A stretch of DNA of 64,000 bases, taken from NCBI RefSeq assembly GCF_003591035.1, contig NZ_QYUO01000001.1, forward strand, positions 806,001 to 870,000, written 5' to 3'. Each line of letters begins with the position of its first letter. Positions within the stretch are counted from its first letter, which is position 1. Shown here piece by piece: positions 18,769 through 28,151 of the stretch. The translations under genes and the position numbers were made by a program. The stretch comes from Noviherbaspirillum saxi (lineage in GTDB: Bacteria; Pseudomonadota; Gammaproteobacteria; Burkholderiales; Burkholderiaceae_D). The notes below the pieces were generated by a model that worked only from the letters and a program-made list of their open reading frames with translations, had not been told where the DNA came from and did not search any database.

Positions 18769-19586
18769 GCGCACGCATGGACCGGTATGGCGTCATCGGC
18801 AATCCGATCGCGCATAGCAAGTCGCCCGAGATTCATGCTCAGTTCGCCGCACAAACCGGTCAGCATATGGCATACGAGCGCATATTGGCGCCGCTGGATG
18901 CCTTTTCCCAAACCGTTCGCGACTTGATGGCGCAGGGCTTTGGCGGCGCCAACGTGACGGTGCCATTCAAGCTGGAAGCCCATACGCTGGCAAGCACGCT
19001 GACCGAACGTGCACAGGCCGCCGGGGCGGTGAATACGCTGAAATTCGAACAGGGCACCATCCTTGGCGACAATACCGATGGCGTCGGCCTGGTCACCGAC
19101 ATTACCGAGAATGCCGGCTTGTCCTTGAGCGGAAAAAGAATCCTCCTGCTTGGCGCCGGCGGCGCGGCGCGCGGGGTGATCCTTCCCTTGCTTGCCAAAG
19201 CACCCGGCCAGCTCGTGATTGCCAATCGCACCGTGGCCAAGGCCGAAGAGTTGGCCGCGCAATTCGAATCGAAAGGCCACGTGTCGCCGAGCGCTTTCAC
19301 GACTCTGGACCAGCCTTTCGATCTCGTCATCAATGCCACCTCGGCCAGCCTGTCGGCAGATGTGCCGCCGGTATCGCCCACGGTATTCGGTCGAGGCGCG
19401 CTTGCCTACGACATGATGTACGGGAAGGCGCCGACAGTCTTCATGCGATTTGCCGCGCAACATGGTGCAAGCGTGCGCGACGGCCTCGGCATGCTCGTCG
19501 AACAGGCGGCTGAATCCTTTCAGTTATGGCGCGGCGTGCGCCCCGGTACCGCCGAGGTGTTTGCAGCATTGCGCGCCAAGCTGTAG
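18765..19586 (+). CDS. aroE: Shikimate dehydrogenase
   Basis: A 273-aa NADP-dependent enzyme reducing 3-dehydroshikimate to shikimate. Substrate-binding [13 protein letters not shown] is near residues 11-23, catalytic Lys in NVTVPFK, Asn/Asp in NTDGVG, and the nucleotide-binding [12 protein letters not shown] near 125-137. The chosen TTG start overlaps the TonB-like stop and follows GGGAGGACGGAG at a proper distance; an ATG four codons downstream (18777) is the alternative. mtgA follows after 6 nt. Confidence 0.95.
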   Translation: MSARMDRYGVIGNPIAHSKSPEIHAQFAAQTGQHMAYERILAPLDAFSQTVRDLMAQGFGGANVTVPFKLEAHTLASTLTERAQAAGAVNTLKFEQGTILGDNTDGVGLVTDITENAGLSLSGKRILLLGAGGAARGVILPLLAKAPGQLVIANRTVAKAEELAAQFESKGHVSPSAFTTLDQPFDLVINATSASLSADVPPVSPTVFGRGALAYDMMYGKAPTVFMRFAAQHGASVRDGLGMLVEQAAESFQLWRGVRPGTAEVFAALRAKL

Positions 19587-19592
19587 TTTTCG

Positions 19593-20288
19593 ATGAAACG
19601 CTTGCGCAAATTGTTGTTGTGGCTGATCGTCGCGCCGATCGTGATCGTGCTGGCCATGCAGTTGTACTTCTTTGTACAGATCTGGTGGTGGATCGATCAT
19701 AATCCGGGGTCCACCAGTTTCATGAGCCGCCAGCTTTCCGTGCTGCGCGAGAAGGATCCGAAGGCCCAGCTCAAGCACAAGTGGGTTCCCTACAACCGCA
19801 TTTCCAACCACCTCAAGCGCGCGATCATCGCTGCCGAAGATTCCAATTTTTCCGGTCACGAAGGCGTCGACTGGGAGGCTATGCAAAAGGCCTACGAAAA
19901 GAACACCAAGAAAGGCAAGGTCATCGCGGGCGGATCGACCATTACCCAGCAGCTCGCGAAAAACCTGTTCCTGTCGGGAGAACGCAGTTACCTGCGCAAG
20001 GCGCAGGAAGTGATCATCACTTACATGCTCGAATACCTGATGGACAAGGAACGCATCTTCGAGATTTACCTGAATGTGGTCGAATGGGGCGTCGGCGTCT
20101 ATGGGGCGGAAGCGGCGGCGCAACATTACTATGGCGTGTCGGCAGCGGCCCTTGGACCGGCACAGGCAGCAAGACTGGCGGTCATGCTGCCGCGTCCGCG
20201 TTTCTATGACAAGAATCGCGGCTCGGGTTATCTCGCGCGCCGCACTGACCTGATCCTGCGCCGCATGGGTGGGGCTGAACTGCCGTAG
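19593..20288 (+). CDS. mtgA: Monofunctional biosynthetic peptidoglycan transglycosylase
   Basis: A 231-aa GT51 enzyme that polymerises lipid II glycan strands. A single N-terminal membrane anchor spans about residues 7-28. The glycosyltransferase motif AAEDSNFSGHEGVDW holds the catalytic glutamate E82, and GGSTITQQLAKNLFL and RKAQEVIITYMLE are motifs 2 and 3. Length fits MtgA. It is the last gene of the aroE-mtgA pair. Confidence 0.95.
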   Translation: MKRLRKLLLWLIVAPIVIVLAMQLYFFVQIWWWIDHNPGSTSFMSRQLSVLREKDPKAQLKHKWVPYNRISNHLKRAIIAAEDSNFSGHEGVDWEAMQKAYEKNTKKGKVIAGGSTITQQLAKNLFLSGERSYLRKAQEVIITYMLEYLMDKERIFEIYLNVVEWGVGVYGAEAAAQHYYGVSAAALGPAQAARLAVMLPRPRFYDKNRGSGYLARRTDLILRRMGGAELP

Positions 20289-20679
20289 CCCGTACTATCA
20301 ATCCCGACCCGAGCGATTGATACACCCGAAAAAGCAATCGGGCAATACTAGGGCGTGTCATCCTTTGCGCAAATCCGCGATCCATGTCGCGAGGATGTGA
20401 AGCCGCTTGCCTGCCGTCGCCTATCTCAGTACACTTGCGAAGTTTTCGTTTCCGGAGACCCGTCTTGGGTAGTCCCAGTACACACAGTCGACCATCGACA
20501 GACAGTCGATCGGCGAGATAGCGCGCTACCCGACATTCACAAGCGTCTACTCGCCAAACTCTTGGTGGGCGGACGCGTCCAGGCCAATCCCGTGGCCGCG
20601 TTCCCTGAACATCAATCTGCCTGCGGAATTCTTTCGCAGGCGGCTGTGACCTATACAAAGGCCGCAGCCGGGAGAGCAC
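20289..20679 (+). other. 391-nt corA leader rich in potential hairpins
   Basis: This interval between mtgA and corA has no convincing reading frame and contains several possible stems. One is ATCGAC (20494-20499) / GTCGAT (20505-20510). A longer-range pair is GGCGAG (20512-20517) / CTCGCC (20550-20555). GCCTGCG (20619-20625) / CGCAGGC (20635-20641) and CGGCTG (20641-20646) / CAGCCG (20665-20670) follow. The last one directly abuts the corA ribosome-binding site. It is suggestive of cis regulation but matches no riboswitch I can name. Confidence 0.45.
20641..20670 (+). promoter_or_regulatory. Hairpin abutting the corA ribosome-binding site
   Basis: CGGCTG (20641-20646) can pair with CAGCCG (20665-20670), ending at the first G of the GGGAGAG Shine-Dalgarno sequence before the ATG at 20680. 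It shares base 20641 with the preceding hairpin (20619-20641), so the two stems may compete slightly. A role in translation control is inference. Confidence 0.35.
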
Positions 20680-21645
20680 ATGATTAATGTATTCGTCTTG
20701 CAGAATGGACGCCTGAACCAGGTCAATATTGAAACCAGGAACGACCTGGAAAATGTTGCGCCGGTATGGGTGGACCTGACCGATCCAAATGATGACGAGC
20801 GCGCGTGGGTGAAGAGCATCTACGGCGTGACACTGCCGGGCGAAGACGAGGTGAAGGACATTGAAGCATCCGCGCGTTATTACGAAGCGGAGAATGGCGA
20901 CCTGCACCTGCGCACCGATTTTTTGCTGGAAGAAGACGATGGCCCCTCGCGTGTGGTGACCGTCGCGTTCATCCTCGCACGCAACATGCTGTTCTCGGTC
21001 CACACCGACGATTTGCCGGTATTCCGCCTAGTGCGCATGCGCGCCCGCTCCCGTCCAGGTTCGATTGGCGATTACAAGGATGTCTTGCTCGACTTGTATG
21101 CCACCGATGCCGAATACTCCGCGGATGCGCTGGAAGGCATTTATCAGAATCTGGAAGAAGTCAGTCGTCGCGTGCTGCAAAAGAAGCTGACCGACGAAGA
21201 TGCAGCGGCTGCACTGAATGCGATTGCCCAGGAAGAAGACTTGAATGGACGCATACGCCGCAACATGATGGACACCCGGCGCGCGGTGAGTTTTTTGATG
21301 CGTGGACGGCTACTCAATGCCGAGCAGTTTGACGAAGCGCGTCAGATCCTGCGCGATATCGAATCGCTGGATGGCCATACCGCTTTCCTGTTCGACAAGA
21401 TCAACTTCTTGATGGATGCAACCGTCGGTTTCATCAACATCAATCAGAACAAGATCATCAAGATCTTTTCCGTTGCCAGCGTCGCATTCCTTCCGCCTAC
21501 GCTCATTGCGAGCATCTATGGCATGAACTTCAGGATACTGCCCGAGCTGAACTGGGAAATGGGTTATCCATTCGCGCTCGCGCTGATGATAGGCAGCGCG
21601 GTGGCGCCTTTCCTCTATTTCCGCCGCCGGGGCTGGCTGAACTAA
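20680..21645 (+). CDS. corA: CorA-type magnesium/cobalt transporter
   Basis: A 321-aa divalent-cation channel. A long cytoplasmic N-terminal domain is followed by two C-terminal membrane helices, with the signature YGMNF (GMN at 281-283) at the end of the first. The C-terminus ends in basic residues (YFRRRGWLN). Length and motif are canonical for bacterial CorA, which takes up Mg2+ and, less well, Co2+ or Ni2+. It is preceded by the long structured leader and convergent with hemL. Confidence 0.95.
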   Translation: MINVFVLQNGRLNQVNIETRNDLENVAPVWVDLTDPNDDERAWVKSIYGVTLPGEDEVKDIEASARYYEAENGDLHLRTDFLLEEDDGPSRVVTVAFILARNMLFSVHTDDLPVFRLVRMRARSRPGSIGDYKDVLLDLYATDAEYSADALEGIYQNLEEVSRRVLQKKLTDEDAAAALNAIAQEEDLNGRIRRNMMDTRRAVSFLMRGRLLNAEQFDEARQILRDIESLDGHTAFLFDKINFLMDATVGFININQNKIIKIFSVASVAFLPPTLIASIYGMNFRILPELNWEMGYPFALALMIGSAVAPFLYFRRRGWLN

Positions 21646-21647
21646 AT

Positions 21648-21733
21648 CGGGCAGCTGCACCCAATCCATACTGGGTGCATGCATTGCTGTTTCGCGCAGA
21701 AGCGGCAATGCGATGGGTGCAGCTGGATGCCCG
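21648..21733. terminator. Multi-stem inverted-repeat region between convergent corA and hemL
   Basis: CGGGC plus AGCTGCACCCA at 21648-21663 can pair with TGGGTGCAGCT plus GCCCG at 21714-21733, leaving a 4-nt bulge. Inside, GCATTGC (21681-21687) pairs with GCAATGC (21705-21711). A second TGGGTGC at 21672-21678 offers a competing partner for GCACCCA. It is probably a shared bidirectional 3'-end structure. Confidence 0.45.
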
Positions 21734-21735
21734 GT

Positions 21736-23019
21736 TCAACGAATTGCAGCGAATGCCTTGTCGGCTGCAGCAATGGTCGCGGCGATCACTTCATCGCTAT
21801 GCTGCGACGAGACGAAACCGGCTTCGAATGCAGATGGCGCAAGATAGACGCCAAGGTCCAGCATCGCATGGAAGAAGGTATTGAACTTCTCTTTGTCGCA
21901 TGCCATGATTTGCGCAAAGCTTCCCGGCACCTCGGTACCGAAATACAGGCCAAACATGCCGCCAACGGAATCCGCGCAAAATGCGACGCCATTGGCCTTC
22001 GCGGTTTCCGTGAGACCTGCAGCGAGCTTGCCGGTTTGTGCCGACAGCGCTTCATAAAATCCCGGTTGCTGGATCAGCTTCAATGTACTCATGCCGGCAG
22101 CGACTGCGACCGGATTTCCCGACAGCGTGCCGGCCTGATAGACCGGACCCAGCGGCGCCAGAAATTTCATCAGGTCCTTGCGACCACCGAATGCGGCGAC
22201 CGGCAGGCCGCCGCCGATGACTTTACCCAGCACCGTCAAGTCGGGTGTGATGCCATACATTCCTTGCGCACCCGTCAGACCGACACGGAAGCCGCACATC
22301 ACTTCATCGAAAATCAGGATGGAGCCATGCTGCGTACACAGCGTGCGCATGGTCTGCAGGAATTCCGGTGTGGCACGCACCAGGTTCATGTTGCCGGCTA
22401 CCGGTTCGACGATTACGCAGGCGATCTGGTCGCCCATCTGATGGAACACTTCTTCCAGTTGTTGCGGATTGTTGTAGTCGAGTACCAGCGTATGTTTTGC
22501 GAAATCTTCCGGCACACCCGCCGAGGTCGGGTTCCCGAATGTCAGCAGGCCGCTGCCCGCTTTTACTAGCAGCGAATCCGCATGGCCGTGATAGCAACCC
22601 TCGAACTTGAGGATCTTGTCGCGGCCAGTGGCGCCGCGCGCCAGGCGCAGAGCGCTCATCGCCGCTTCGGTGCCGCTCGATACCAGACGCACTTGCTCCA
22701 CAGAAGGCAGGATGCGGCAGATTTCTTCGGCCATTTCAATTTCACCTTCGGTCGGTGCGCCGAAGCTGAGGCCGCGTGCCGCGGCTTGCTGTACTGCATG
22801 GATCACATCGGGATGCGCATGTCCGACAATCGCCGGTCCCCAGGAGCCGATGTAATCGATATAGCGCTTGTCGTCGGCATCCCAGAAGTAGGGGCCTTCG
22901 GCGCGGGTGATGAAGCGCGGCGTACCGCCGACCGAACGGAATGCGCGCACCGGCGAATTGACGCCGCCCGGCGTGCTGGTTTGCGCACGCGTGAAAAGAG
23001 TATCGTTTTTGGAAGTCAT
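21736..23019 (-). CDS. hemL: Glutamate-1-semialdehyde 2,1-aminomutase
   Basis: A 427-aa PLP enzyme producing 5-aminolevulinate in the C5 haem pathway. The start [25 protein letters not shown] is typical. The PLP-binding lysine is K266 in [11 protein letters not shown], and [10 protein letters not shown] precedes it. Other family segments are [15 protein letters not shown] and [15 protein letters not shown]. Full-length. It is transcribed after thiD on the minus strand with an 18-nt gap. Confidence 0.97.
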   Translation of the reverse strand: MTSKNDTLFTRAQTSTPGGVNSPVRAFRSVGGTPRFITRAEGPYFWDADDKRYIDYIGSWGPAIVGHAHPDVIHAVQQAAARGLSFGAPTEGEIEMAEEICRILPSVEQVRLVSSGTEAAMSALRLARGATGRDKILKFEGCYHGHADSLLVKAGSGLLTFGNPTSAGVPEDFAKHTLVLDYNNPQQLEEVFHQMGDQIACVIVEPVAGNMNLVRATPEFLQTMRTLCTQHGSILIFDEVMCGFRVGLTGAQGMYGITPDLTVLGKVIGGGLPVAAFGGRKDLMKFLAPLGPVYQAGTLSGNPVAVAAGMSTLKLIQQPGFYEALSAQTGKLAAGLTETAKANGVAFCADSVGGMFGLYFGTEVPGSFAQIMACDKEKFNTFFHAMLDLGVYLAPSAFEAGFVSSQHSDEVIAATIAAADKAFAAIR

Positions 23020-23037
23020 ACGAAAAAAGAAAGAGAA

Positions 23038-23868
23038 TTATTTGTCGGATTCCTGATCCGGTTCGCGTACCCAGAAATAGCGGTCTGGAATCAGTTTGCC
23101 CATGCCGAGACGGTGGGCATTGCTCAATGCCGCATGGGTGAACTCCTGGGCCTCGAACACTGCTTCGGGTGCATCGACACCATTGGCCAGCATCGCGGCG
23201 ATGGTCGCGGATAAGGTGCTGCCTGCGCCGCTGAAGGAGCCGGGCAGCCGCGGCCAGGCATCGTTGCGCAGTACGCCGGATTCATCGAACAGCATGTTGT
23301 TGACTTCATGCACATCGCCTGATGTGCCGGTCAAAAACAGATATTCGCAACCCATTTCAATGATGCGCATCGCATCAATGGCCATCAAGTCTTCGCTGGA
23401 ACTGTCGCGCCATGTTTCGGCCAATCGCGATAGTTCCACCGCGGAAGCAAGCAGCATGGTGGATTGCGGAATCAGCAACTCGCGCACCGCGATCAGCATG
23501 TCTTCGCTATCCTGGCCCTGATCCGGCATTGCTGTCAGAAACGGGTCGAGTATCAGTGGAATATCGGGATAGTCGGAAACGATCTCGGCGATGACCGACA
23601 CGTTTTCAATGCTGGCTACGGCACCGATCTTGAACGCCGCCACCGGCATGTCCTCCAGGATCACGCGTGCCTGATCCGCCACCCAGTCCGCGTCGATCAC
23701 CTGCACGTCTTCGATGCGCGCGGTATCGGCGATCAGGATCGACGTGACGACAGACAAACCATGGCAGCCCATCGCGGCGAAGGATGCCAGATCGGCCTGG
23801 ATGCCGACGGCGCCTGCCGGATCGGTCGCACCGAAGGTCAATATCAAGGGAGAAGTTTGGTTTTGCAC
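23038..23868 (-). CDS. ThiD-like hydroxymethylpyrimidine (phosphate) kinase with altered active-site motif
   Basis: A 276-aa protein of the ThiD/PfkB-like fold, normally phosphorylating HMP and HMP-P in thiamin synthesis. The N-terminus LILTFGATDPAGAVGIQADLA aligns with the usual GSDPSGGAGIQADL but has GAV in place of GGAG. The C-terminal motif normally read as GTGCTLSAAIA is here GAGSTLSATIA (214-224), so the catalytic cysteine is Ser217. No other thiamin gene is adjacent; the neighbours are hemL and a rubredoxin, an order seen in other beta-proteobacteria. It may be a paralogue with weak or different activity; I therefore give no gene symbol. Confidence 0.75.
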   Translation of the reverse strand: MQNQTSPLILTFGATDPAGAVGIQADLASFAAMGCHGLSVVTSILIADTARIEDVQVIDADWVADQARVILEDMPVAAFKIGAVASIENVSVIAEIVSDYPDIPLILDPFLTAMPDQGQDSEDMLIAVRELLIPQSTMLLASAVELSRLAETWRDSSSEDLMAIDAMRIIEMGCEYLFLTGTSGDVHEVNNMLFDESGVLRNDAWPRLPGSFSGAGSTLSATIAAMLANGVDAPEAVFEAQEFTHAALSNAHRLGMGKLIPDRYFWVREPDQESDK

Positions 23869-23925
23869 GGTTGGTAGATTAAGATATCTGACTTTGCATT
23901 TTACTTGATTGAAGGGCAGTCAACT

Positions 23926-24132
23926 GTGAGTAATACCGCTATACAAACCGCTACGCCGAACGCAGAATTCAAGACCTGGATGTGCCTGATCTGCGGCTGG
24001 ATCTACGATGAAGAGGCAGGATTGCCGGATGAAGGCATCGCTCCGGGAACCAGATGGGCCGACGTGCCGATCAATTGGACCTGCCCGGAATGCGGCGCAC
24101 GTAAAGAAGATTTCGAAATGGTGGCAATTTAA
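23926..24132 (+). CDS. Rubredoxin
   Basis: A 68-aa one-iron electron carrier. The Fe(Cys)4 site is complete: C20-x2-C23 (CLICG) and C53-x2-C56 (CPECG), with the usual aromatic residues (WIYD and WADVP). The GTG at 23926 is chosen because GAAGGG precedes it at a suitable distance; an upstream TTG at 23905 would add seven residues. Redox partners are unknown. It is divergent from thiD; its own promoter must lie in the 57-nt gap. Confidence 0.9.
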   Translation: MSNTAIQTATPNAEFKTWMCLICGWIYDEEAGLPDEGIAPGTRWADVPINWTCPECGARKEDFEMVAI

Positions 24133-24266
24133 AGACACATCCGTAAAAGCAACATTGAAAAAATTGCAACATTGATGCATCATTCCAATCGGCAATGCTA
24201 AGATCGATCGGCACTCGCCAAGTGCGGCGTTGATCCAGATCAACCCTATGCTTGTATTAAAGCATC

Positions 24267-24296
24267 TTGCTTTTTGTTACAGTTGGGTCGTATATT
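24267..24296 (+). promoter_or_regulatory. Candidate sigma70 promoter for the pilG operon
   Basis: TTGCTT (24267-24272) and TATATT (24291-24296) are 18 nt apart in the AT-rich 189-nt gap upstream of pilG. The -10 matches 5 of 6 consensus bases. Transcription would begin some 20 nt before the ATG. Confidence 0.4.
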
Positions 24297-24321
24297 GCGT
24301 TTAGGTAAATGAGATTACGTC

Positions 24322-24723
24322 ATGACAACATCTGTGGAAAACGGCAGTCTCAAGATCATGGTGATCGACGATAGCAGCACGATTCGTCGATCCGCCGAAA
24401 TCTTTCTCGGTCAGGCCGGCTATCAAGTCGTTCTTGCCGACGATGGCTTCGATGCATTGGCGAAAATGAATGACCATCGTCCCGCCCTGATTTTCTGCGA
24501 CATTCTTATGCCTCGCCTTGACGGTTACCAAACCTGTGCACTCATCAAGAAAAGCGCAAAGTTCCACACAACCCCGGTGATCATGCTGTCATCGAAGGAC
24601 GGCTTGTTCGACCGCGCGCGAGGCGCCATGGTTGGCTCCGATGCCTACCTGACCAAGCCATTTACCAAGGACAGCCTGCTAAAGACGGTACGCGAACATG
24701 CTGCCGTCGCCCTATCCCGGTGA
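24322..24723 (+). CDS. pilG: Twitching-motility response regulator PilG
   Basis: A 133-aa stand-alone receiver domain. The acidic pocket (IDD at the N-terminus), the phospho-acceptor D60 in CDILMPRLDG, and the TKPF lysine near residue 113 are present. Like PilG it has a short N-terminal extension (MTTSVENGSL) and no output domain. It is the first gene of a pilG-pilH-pilI-pilJ-chpA cluster that controls type IV pilus extension and cAMP-dependent responses in Pseudomonas. Confidence 0.9.
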   Translation: MTTSVENGSLKIMVIDDSSTIRRSAEIFLGQAGYQVVLADDGFDALAKMNDHRPALIFCDILMPRLDGYQTCALIKKSAKFHTTPVIMLSSKDGLFDRARGAMVGSDAYLTKPFTKDSLLKTVREHAAVALSR

Positions 24724-24746
24724 TTTCTCTGCTGTAAAGGTTCACG

Positions 24747-25112
24747 ATGCCCATTCAAAAAATTCTTGTTGTTGACGACTCCCCCACAGAGCGTTATTTC
24801 CTTACGGACATTCTGATCAAGAACGGATTTTCCGTGTCTACCGCGGAGAACGGCGAAGAGGCGCTCCTTAAGGTAAAGGCCGACAAACCGCAATTGATCC
24901 TGATGGATGTGGTCATGCCGGGTCAAAACGGTTTCCAGATCACGCGCGCCATTTCACGCGATCCGGAAACCCAGGAAGTTCCGATCATCATCTGCACCAG
25001 CAAAGGTCAGGAAACGGACCGTATCTGGGGACTGAGACAAGGCGCACGCGACTACATCGTCAAGCCGGTCGACCCGCAGGAACTGCTGTCCAAGATCGCC
25101 GCTCTCGGCTGA
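24747..25112 (+). CDS. pilH: Twitching-motility response regulator PilH
   Basis: A 121-aa single-domain response regulator with phospho-acceptor D54 (LMDVVMPG), the N-terminal VDDS acidic pair and KPVD lysine motif. The order after PilG and before a CheW-like PilI supports PilH. In Pseudomonas, PilH acts on retraction or as a phosphate sink for the ChpA kinase. Spacing of 23 nt from pilG suggests one operon. Confidence 0.9.
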   Translation: MPIQKILVVDDSPTERYFLTDILIKNGFSVSTAENGEEALLKVKADKPQLILMDVVMPGQNGFQITRAISRDPETQEVPIIICTSKGQETDRIWGLRQGARDYIVKPVDPQELLSKIAALG

Positions 25113-25120
25113 GCGCATCC

Positions 25121-25693
25121 ATGACCCCGCCTACCGTGGAACCTGGAGTCGTCGCAGTCAGAGAGTCGGACAGCGGAGCACGCCGTAACCGCCTGCGCGA
25201 ATTTCAAGCACAGTTGGTCGAGCGCATGCAGGCCGCCAGCGCCGGTACCCGTACGCAAGCCAGCCAGCTGGGCGTGATGATAGGGCAGACGCGCTGGTTG
25301 CTCAATTTGCAGGAAGCCGGGGAAATTGTCTCGGTCGGCGCCATTACCCAGGTGCCTCTGACACAGGACTGGTTTCTCGGCTTGACCAATATCCGAGGCA
25401 ATCTGGTAAGCGTGATCGATCTTGCGCGCTTTCGCGGGCAGCCGGCGACCCCGGTCGATAAGGATAGTCGTATCGTCGCATTTGCCCCTTCCCTTGGTTT
25501 CAACAGCGGACTTTTGGTCTCGCGCGTGATGGGCTTGCGCAATGTCGCCGAAATGGAAGCCCGGGTCGTCGAGGACACCTCGGAAATGCCGTGGGCATTG
25601 CAACGTTACGTCGACCGTGACTCCCAGCTCTGGACCGAACTCAACCTATCTTTAATCGTACAGGACGCACAATTCCTGCACGTCGGTATCTGA
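25121..25693 (+). CDS. pilI: CheW-like coupling protein PilI
   Basis: A 190-aa protein with a CheW domain (about residues 45-185; [18 protein letters not shown] is the hallmark segment). It links the PilJ receptor to the ChpA kinase. It starts 8 nt after pilH. The N-terminal 45 residues are a variable extension. Confidence 0.88.
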   Translation: MTPPTVEPGVVAVRESDSGARRNRLREFQAQLVERMQAASAGTRTQASQLGVMIGQTRWLLNLQEAGEIVSVGAITQVPLTQDWFLGLTNIRGNLVSVIDLARFRGQPATPVDKDSRIVAFAPSLGFNSGLLVSRVMGLRNVAEMEARVVEDTSEMPWALQRYVDRDSQLWTELNLSLIVQDAQFLHVGI

Positions 25694-25745
25694 ACCACTC
25701 GGTTCCGTACCCCTATCGCAATCAGATTCACGAGGAGACTCAGTA

Positions 25746-28046
25746 ATGGCGTTTAAATTACCGTTCTTGGCTAACGATAAAAAAGAAGCAGTTGCTGAGG
25801 AATCTCCTCTTGCCAGCGGCAACCTTGCCGTCGATGCAGCCGAACAGCCGGCAGCGGAGGCGCAAGCCGCCACTACATCGGTGCCGGCGGTCCCCGAGCC
25901 GCAGCGTAACCTGAACGCGACCTTCATCGGCGACGCCCTGGAAAAGGGCGGCGATATCCGCCTTCCTCTGATCGGCACACTGCCGCTGCAACAGCAGGTA
26001 CGTATGCTGCTGGGCATGCTGAGTGCATCGCTCGTATTAGGCGCCGGATTCGTGTGGGTCAACTCCAGCTATTCCTCGCTCGTGTCTACCCAGACCCAGA
26101 TTGCCGGTGATGCGCTGATGCACTCTCAGCGTATCGGTAAGGCGGCCCCGAATGCGATTCAGGGCAACCTTGAGGCGTTCAAGCAGCTGGAAGAAAGTCG
26201 CAAGGAACTGAACCGCGACCTGAATGTTTTGCTCAAGGGCGGCGACTACCAGGGACGGGATATCGCGACGCCGGATGCGCAGATGGAAGCGATTCTGAAA
26301 GAGACGCAAAAGATCTGGGTCAATTCCGACAAGGCTGCGGAAACCATTTTGAAGCTCAAGAAAGAGTTGACCGGTTTCGGTACCACGCTGCAAAAGCTGA
26401 ATACATTGTCACCGGTTCTGCTTGAACTGACCGAACAGATTGCAACGCTGAAGGCCCAAGGTGGCGCCTCGCCGCGTGAGATTTCTGCCGCCGGCCAGCT
26501 GGTCATGCTGACCCAGCGTCTCGGTCGTAGCGCGAATGAGTTCCTGACCTCGGAAGGTGTGAACCCGGAAACCGCTTTCCTGCTCGGTAAGGACACCAAC
26601 ACCTTCCGCGACATTACCGAGGGCTTCCTGAATGGCAGCGACGTTTTGCGCCTGACCGCCACCAAGGACGAGGACACGCGCGAAAAGCTGGTTGAACTGC
26701 AAAAGGCGTTTGCCGAATACCAGCAGTCGGTTGCCACCATCCTCGGCAACCTGCAAAACTTCATCGCCGCGAAACAATCGGAGCAGCTGGTCTTTGCGGA
26801 AAACGAAACGCTAAAACAACGCATCACCAACCTGCAAAAGGCTTATCGCGCGGAAGAGGATTCGCTGCACTGGTCGGCCTGGTTGATGATGGCCAGCGCC
26901 GTGGGCGCGCTGCTCGCCGCGGTCGGTATCGCACTCGTACTGTTGCAGGATAGCCGCAACCGTACGAAGGAAGCAGATCAGCGTCGTCAGGAAGCGGAAG
27001 AACAGCGTCTGCAGGCGATGCGTCAGGAAGACGAGGCCAAGCGCGCCAACGATCAGAACCAGGCAGCGATTCTGCGATTGATGAACGAATTGCAGGAAGT
27101 GGCAGACGGCGACTTGACGATCCAGGCAACGGTGTCGGAGGACATCACCGGCGCGATCGCGGACTCGGTGAATTACACGGTGGAAGAATTGCGCGGCCTG
27201 GTCGGCCGGGTTACCAAGACCGCCGAGCAGGTGACCGCCGCATCGAATCAGGCGCAGGAAATTTCCGACGGCTTGATGAATGCGTCGCAAAAGCAGTCGC
27301 GCGAAATTCAGGAAACCGGCCAGGCGGTGCTTGAAATGGCGGTTCAGATTACCGACGTATCCAAGTCCGCCAACGAATCGGCGGAAGTTGCGCGCCAGTC
27401 GGTGTCGGCGGCGGAGCAGGGCACACGCGCTGTGGAAGACGCGATCAAGGGCATGAATGAGATCCGCGAACAGATTCAGGAAACATCGAAGCGAATCAAG
27501 CGTCTCGGCGAGTCTTCGCAGGAGATTGGTGAAATCACCGAACTGATTTCCGACATTACCGAACAGACCAACGTGCTGGCACTGAATGCGGCGATCCAGG
27601 CGGCGTCGGCAGGTGAAGCGGGGCGCGGCTTCTCGGTGGTTGCGGAAGAGGTTCAGCGTCTTGCGGAACGTTCCGGCGAAGCGACCAAGCAGATCGGTGC
27701 GCTGGTCCGCACGATTCAGACCGATACGCACGATGCGGTGGCCGCGATGGAAAAATCGACCCAGGGTGTGGTCGAGGGTGCCAAGCTGTCCGATGCGGCC
27801 GGTGCTGCGCTCTCCGAAATCCGTAGCGTGTCGAATCGCCTGGCGGATCTGATTCAAAGCATTTCGGCAGCGACCGAGCAGCAGGCAACCTCGGCCAATG
27901 GCGTTGCACAGAATATCCAGAATATTCTGACGGTCACCGAGCAGACGCAGCAGGGCACGCAGCAGACAGCGCAGTCGATTCGCGAATTGTCGATGCTGGC
28001 GGAAGAGTTGAAGAATTCGGTTTCCCGTTTCCGCGTAACTGCTTGA
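25746..28046 (+). CDS. pilJ: Type IV pilus chemoreceptor PilJ
   Basis: A 766-aa methyl-accepting chemotaxis protein. It has a cytoplasmic N-terminal region rich in Ala/Glu (about 1-75), membrane helix 1 (about 80-100), a periplasmic PilJ-type domain (about 105-370), helix 2 (about 374-400), a HAMP region and a long signalling coiled coil. The tip is [20 protein letters not shown] (about 606-625), with an A-for-E change relative to the common NAAIEAARAGE. The ribosome-binding site GAGGAG lies just before the ATG. It is the receptor of the adjacent ChpA signalling system. Confidence 0.93.
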   Translation: MAFKLPFLANDKKEAVAEESPLASGNLAVDAAEQPAAEAQAATTSVPAVPEPQRNLNATFIGDALEKGGDIRLPLIGTLPLQQQVRMLLGMLSASLVLGAGFVWVNSSYSSLVSTQTQIAGDALMHSQRIGKAAPNAIQGNLEAFKQLEESRKELNRDLNVLLKGGDYQGRDIATPDAQMEAILKETQKIWVNSDKAAETILKLKKELTGFGTTLQKLNTLSPVLLELTEQIATLKAQGGASPREISAAGQLVMLTQRLGRSANEFLTSEGVNPETAFLLGKDTNTFRDITEGFLNGSDVLRLTATKDEDTREKLVELQKAFAEYQQSVATILGNLQNFIAAKQSEQLVFAENETLKQRITNLQKAYRAEEDSLHWSAWLMMASAVGALLAAVGIALVLLQDSRNRTKEADQRRQEAEEQRLQAMRQEDEAKRANDQNQAAILRLMNELQEVADGDLTIQATVSEDITGAIADSVNYTVEELRGLVGRVTKTAEQVTAASNQAQEISDGLMNASQKQSREIQETGQAVLEMAVQITDVSKSANESAEVARQSVSAAEQGTRAVEDAIKGMNEIREQIQETSKRIKRLGESSQEIGEITELISDITEQTNVLALNAAIQAASAGEAGRGFSVVAEEVQRLAERSGEATKQIGALVRTIQTDTHDAVAAMEKSTQGVVEGAKLSDAAGAALSEIRSVSNRLADLIQSISAATEQQATSANGVAQNIQNILTVTEQTQQGTQQTAQSIRELSMLAEELKNSVSRFRVTA

Positions 28047-28103
28047 CGCTTACCCAGTTGTCCCGGATCGCGTCAATAGTCCACGGTCCCCTTAGCAATG
28101 CCT

Positions 28104-28133
28104 GGCGGCGCACCGGTCCGGCGCGCCGCCTTT
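28104..28133 (+). terminator. GC-rich hairpin between pilJ and chpA
   Basis: GGCGGCGC (28104-28111) pairs perfectly with GCGCCGCC (28123-28130) around an 11-nt loop and is followed by TTTG. It could be an attenuator that lowers chpA expression relative to pilJ. It also argues against translation starting at the upstream ATG at 28098. Confidence 0.4.
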
Positions 28134-28151
28134 GACCCCCGCGAGGCAGTC

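Noticed and set aside
20355..20687. A 110-codon frame in the corA leader
   Set aside because: It overlaps the corA start, has no clear ribosome-binding site and no protein-like pattern; a structured leader fits better.
28098..28151. An 18-codon N-terminal extension of ChpA
   Set aside because: It would require translation through a strong GC hairpin; the ATG at 28152 has a better-placed GCGAGG.
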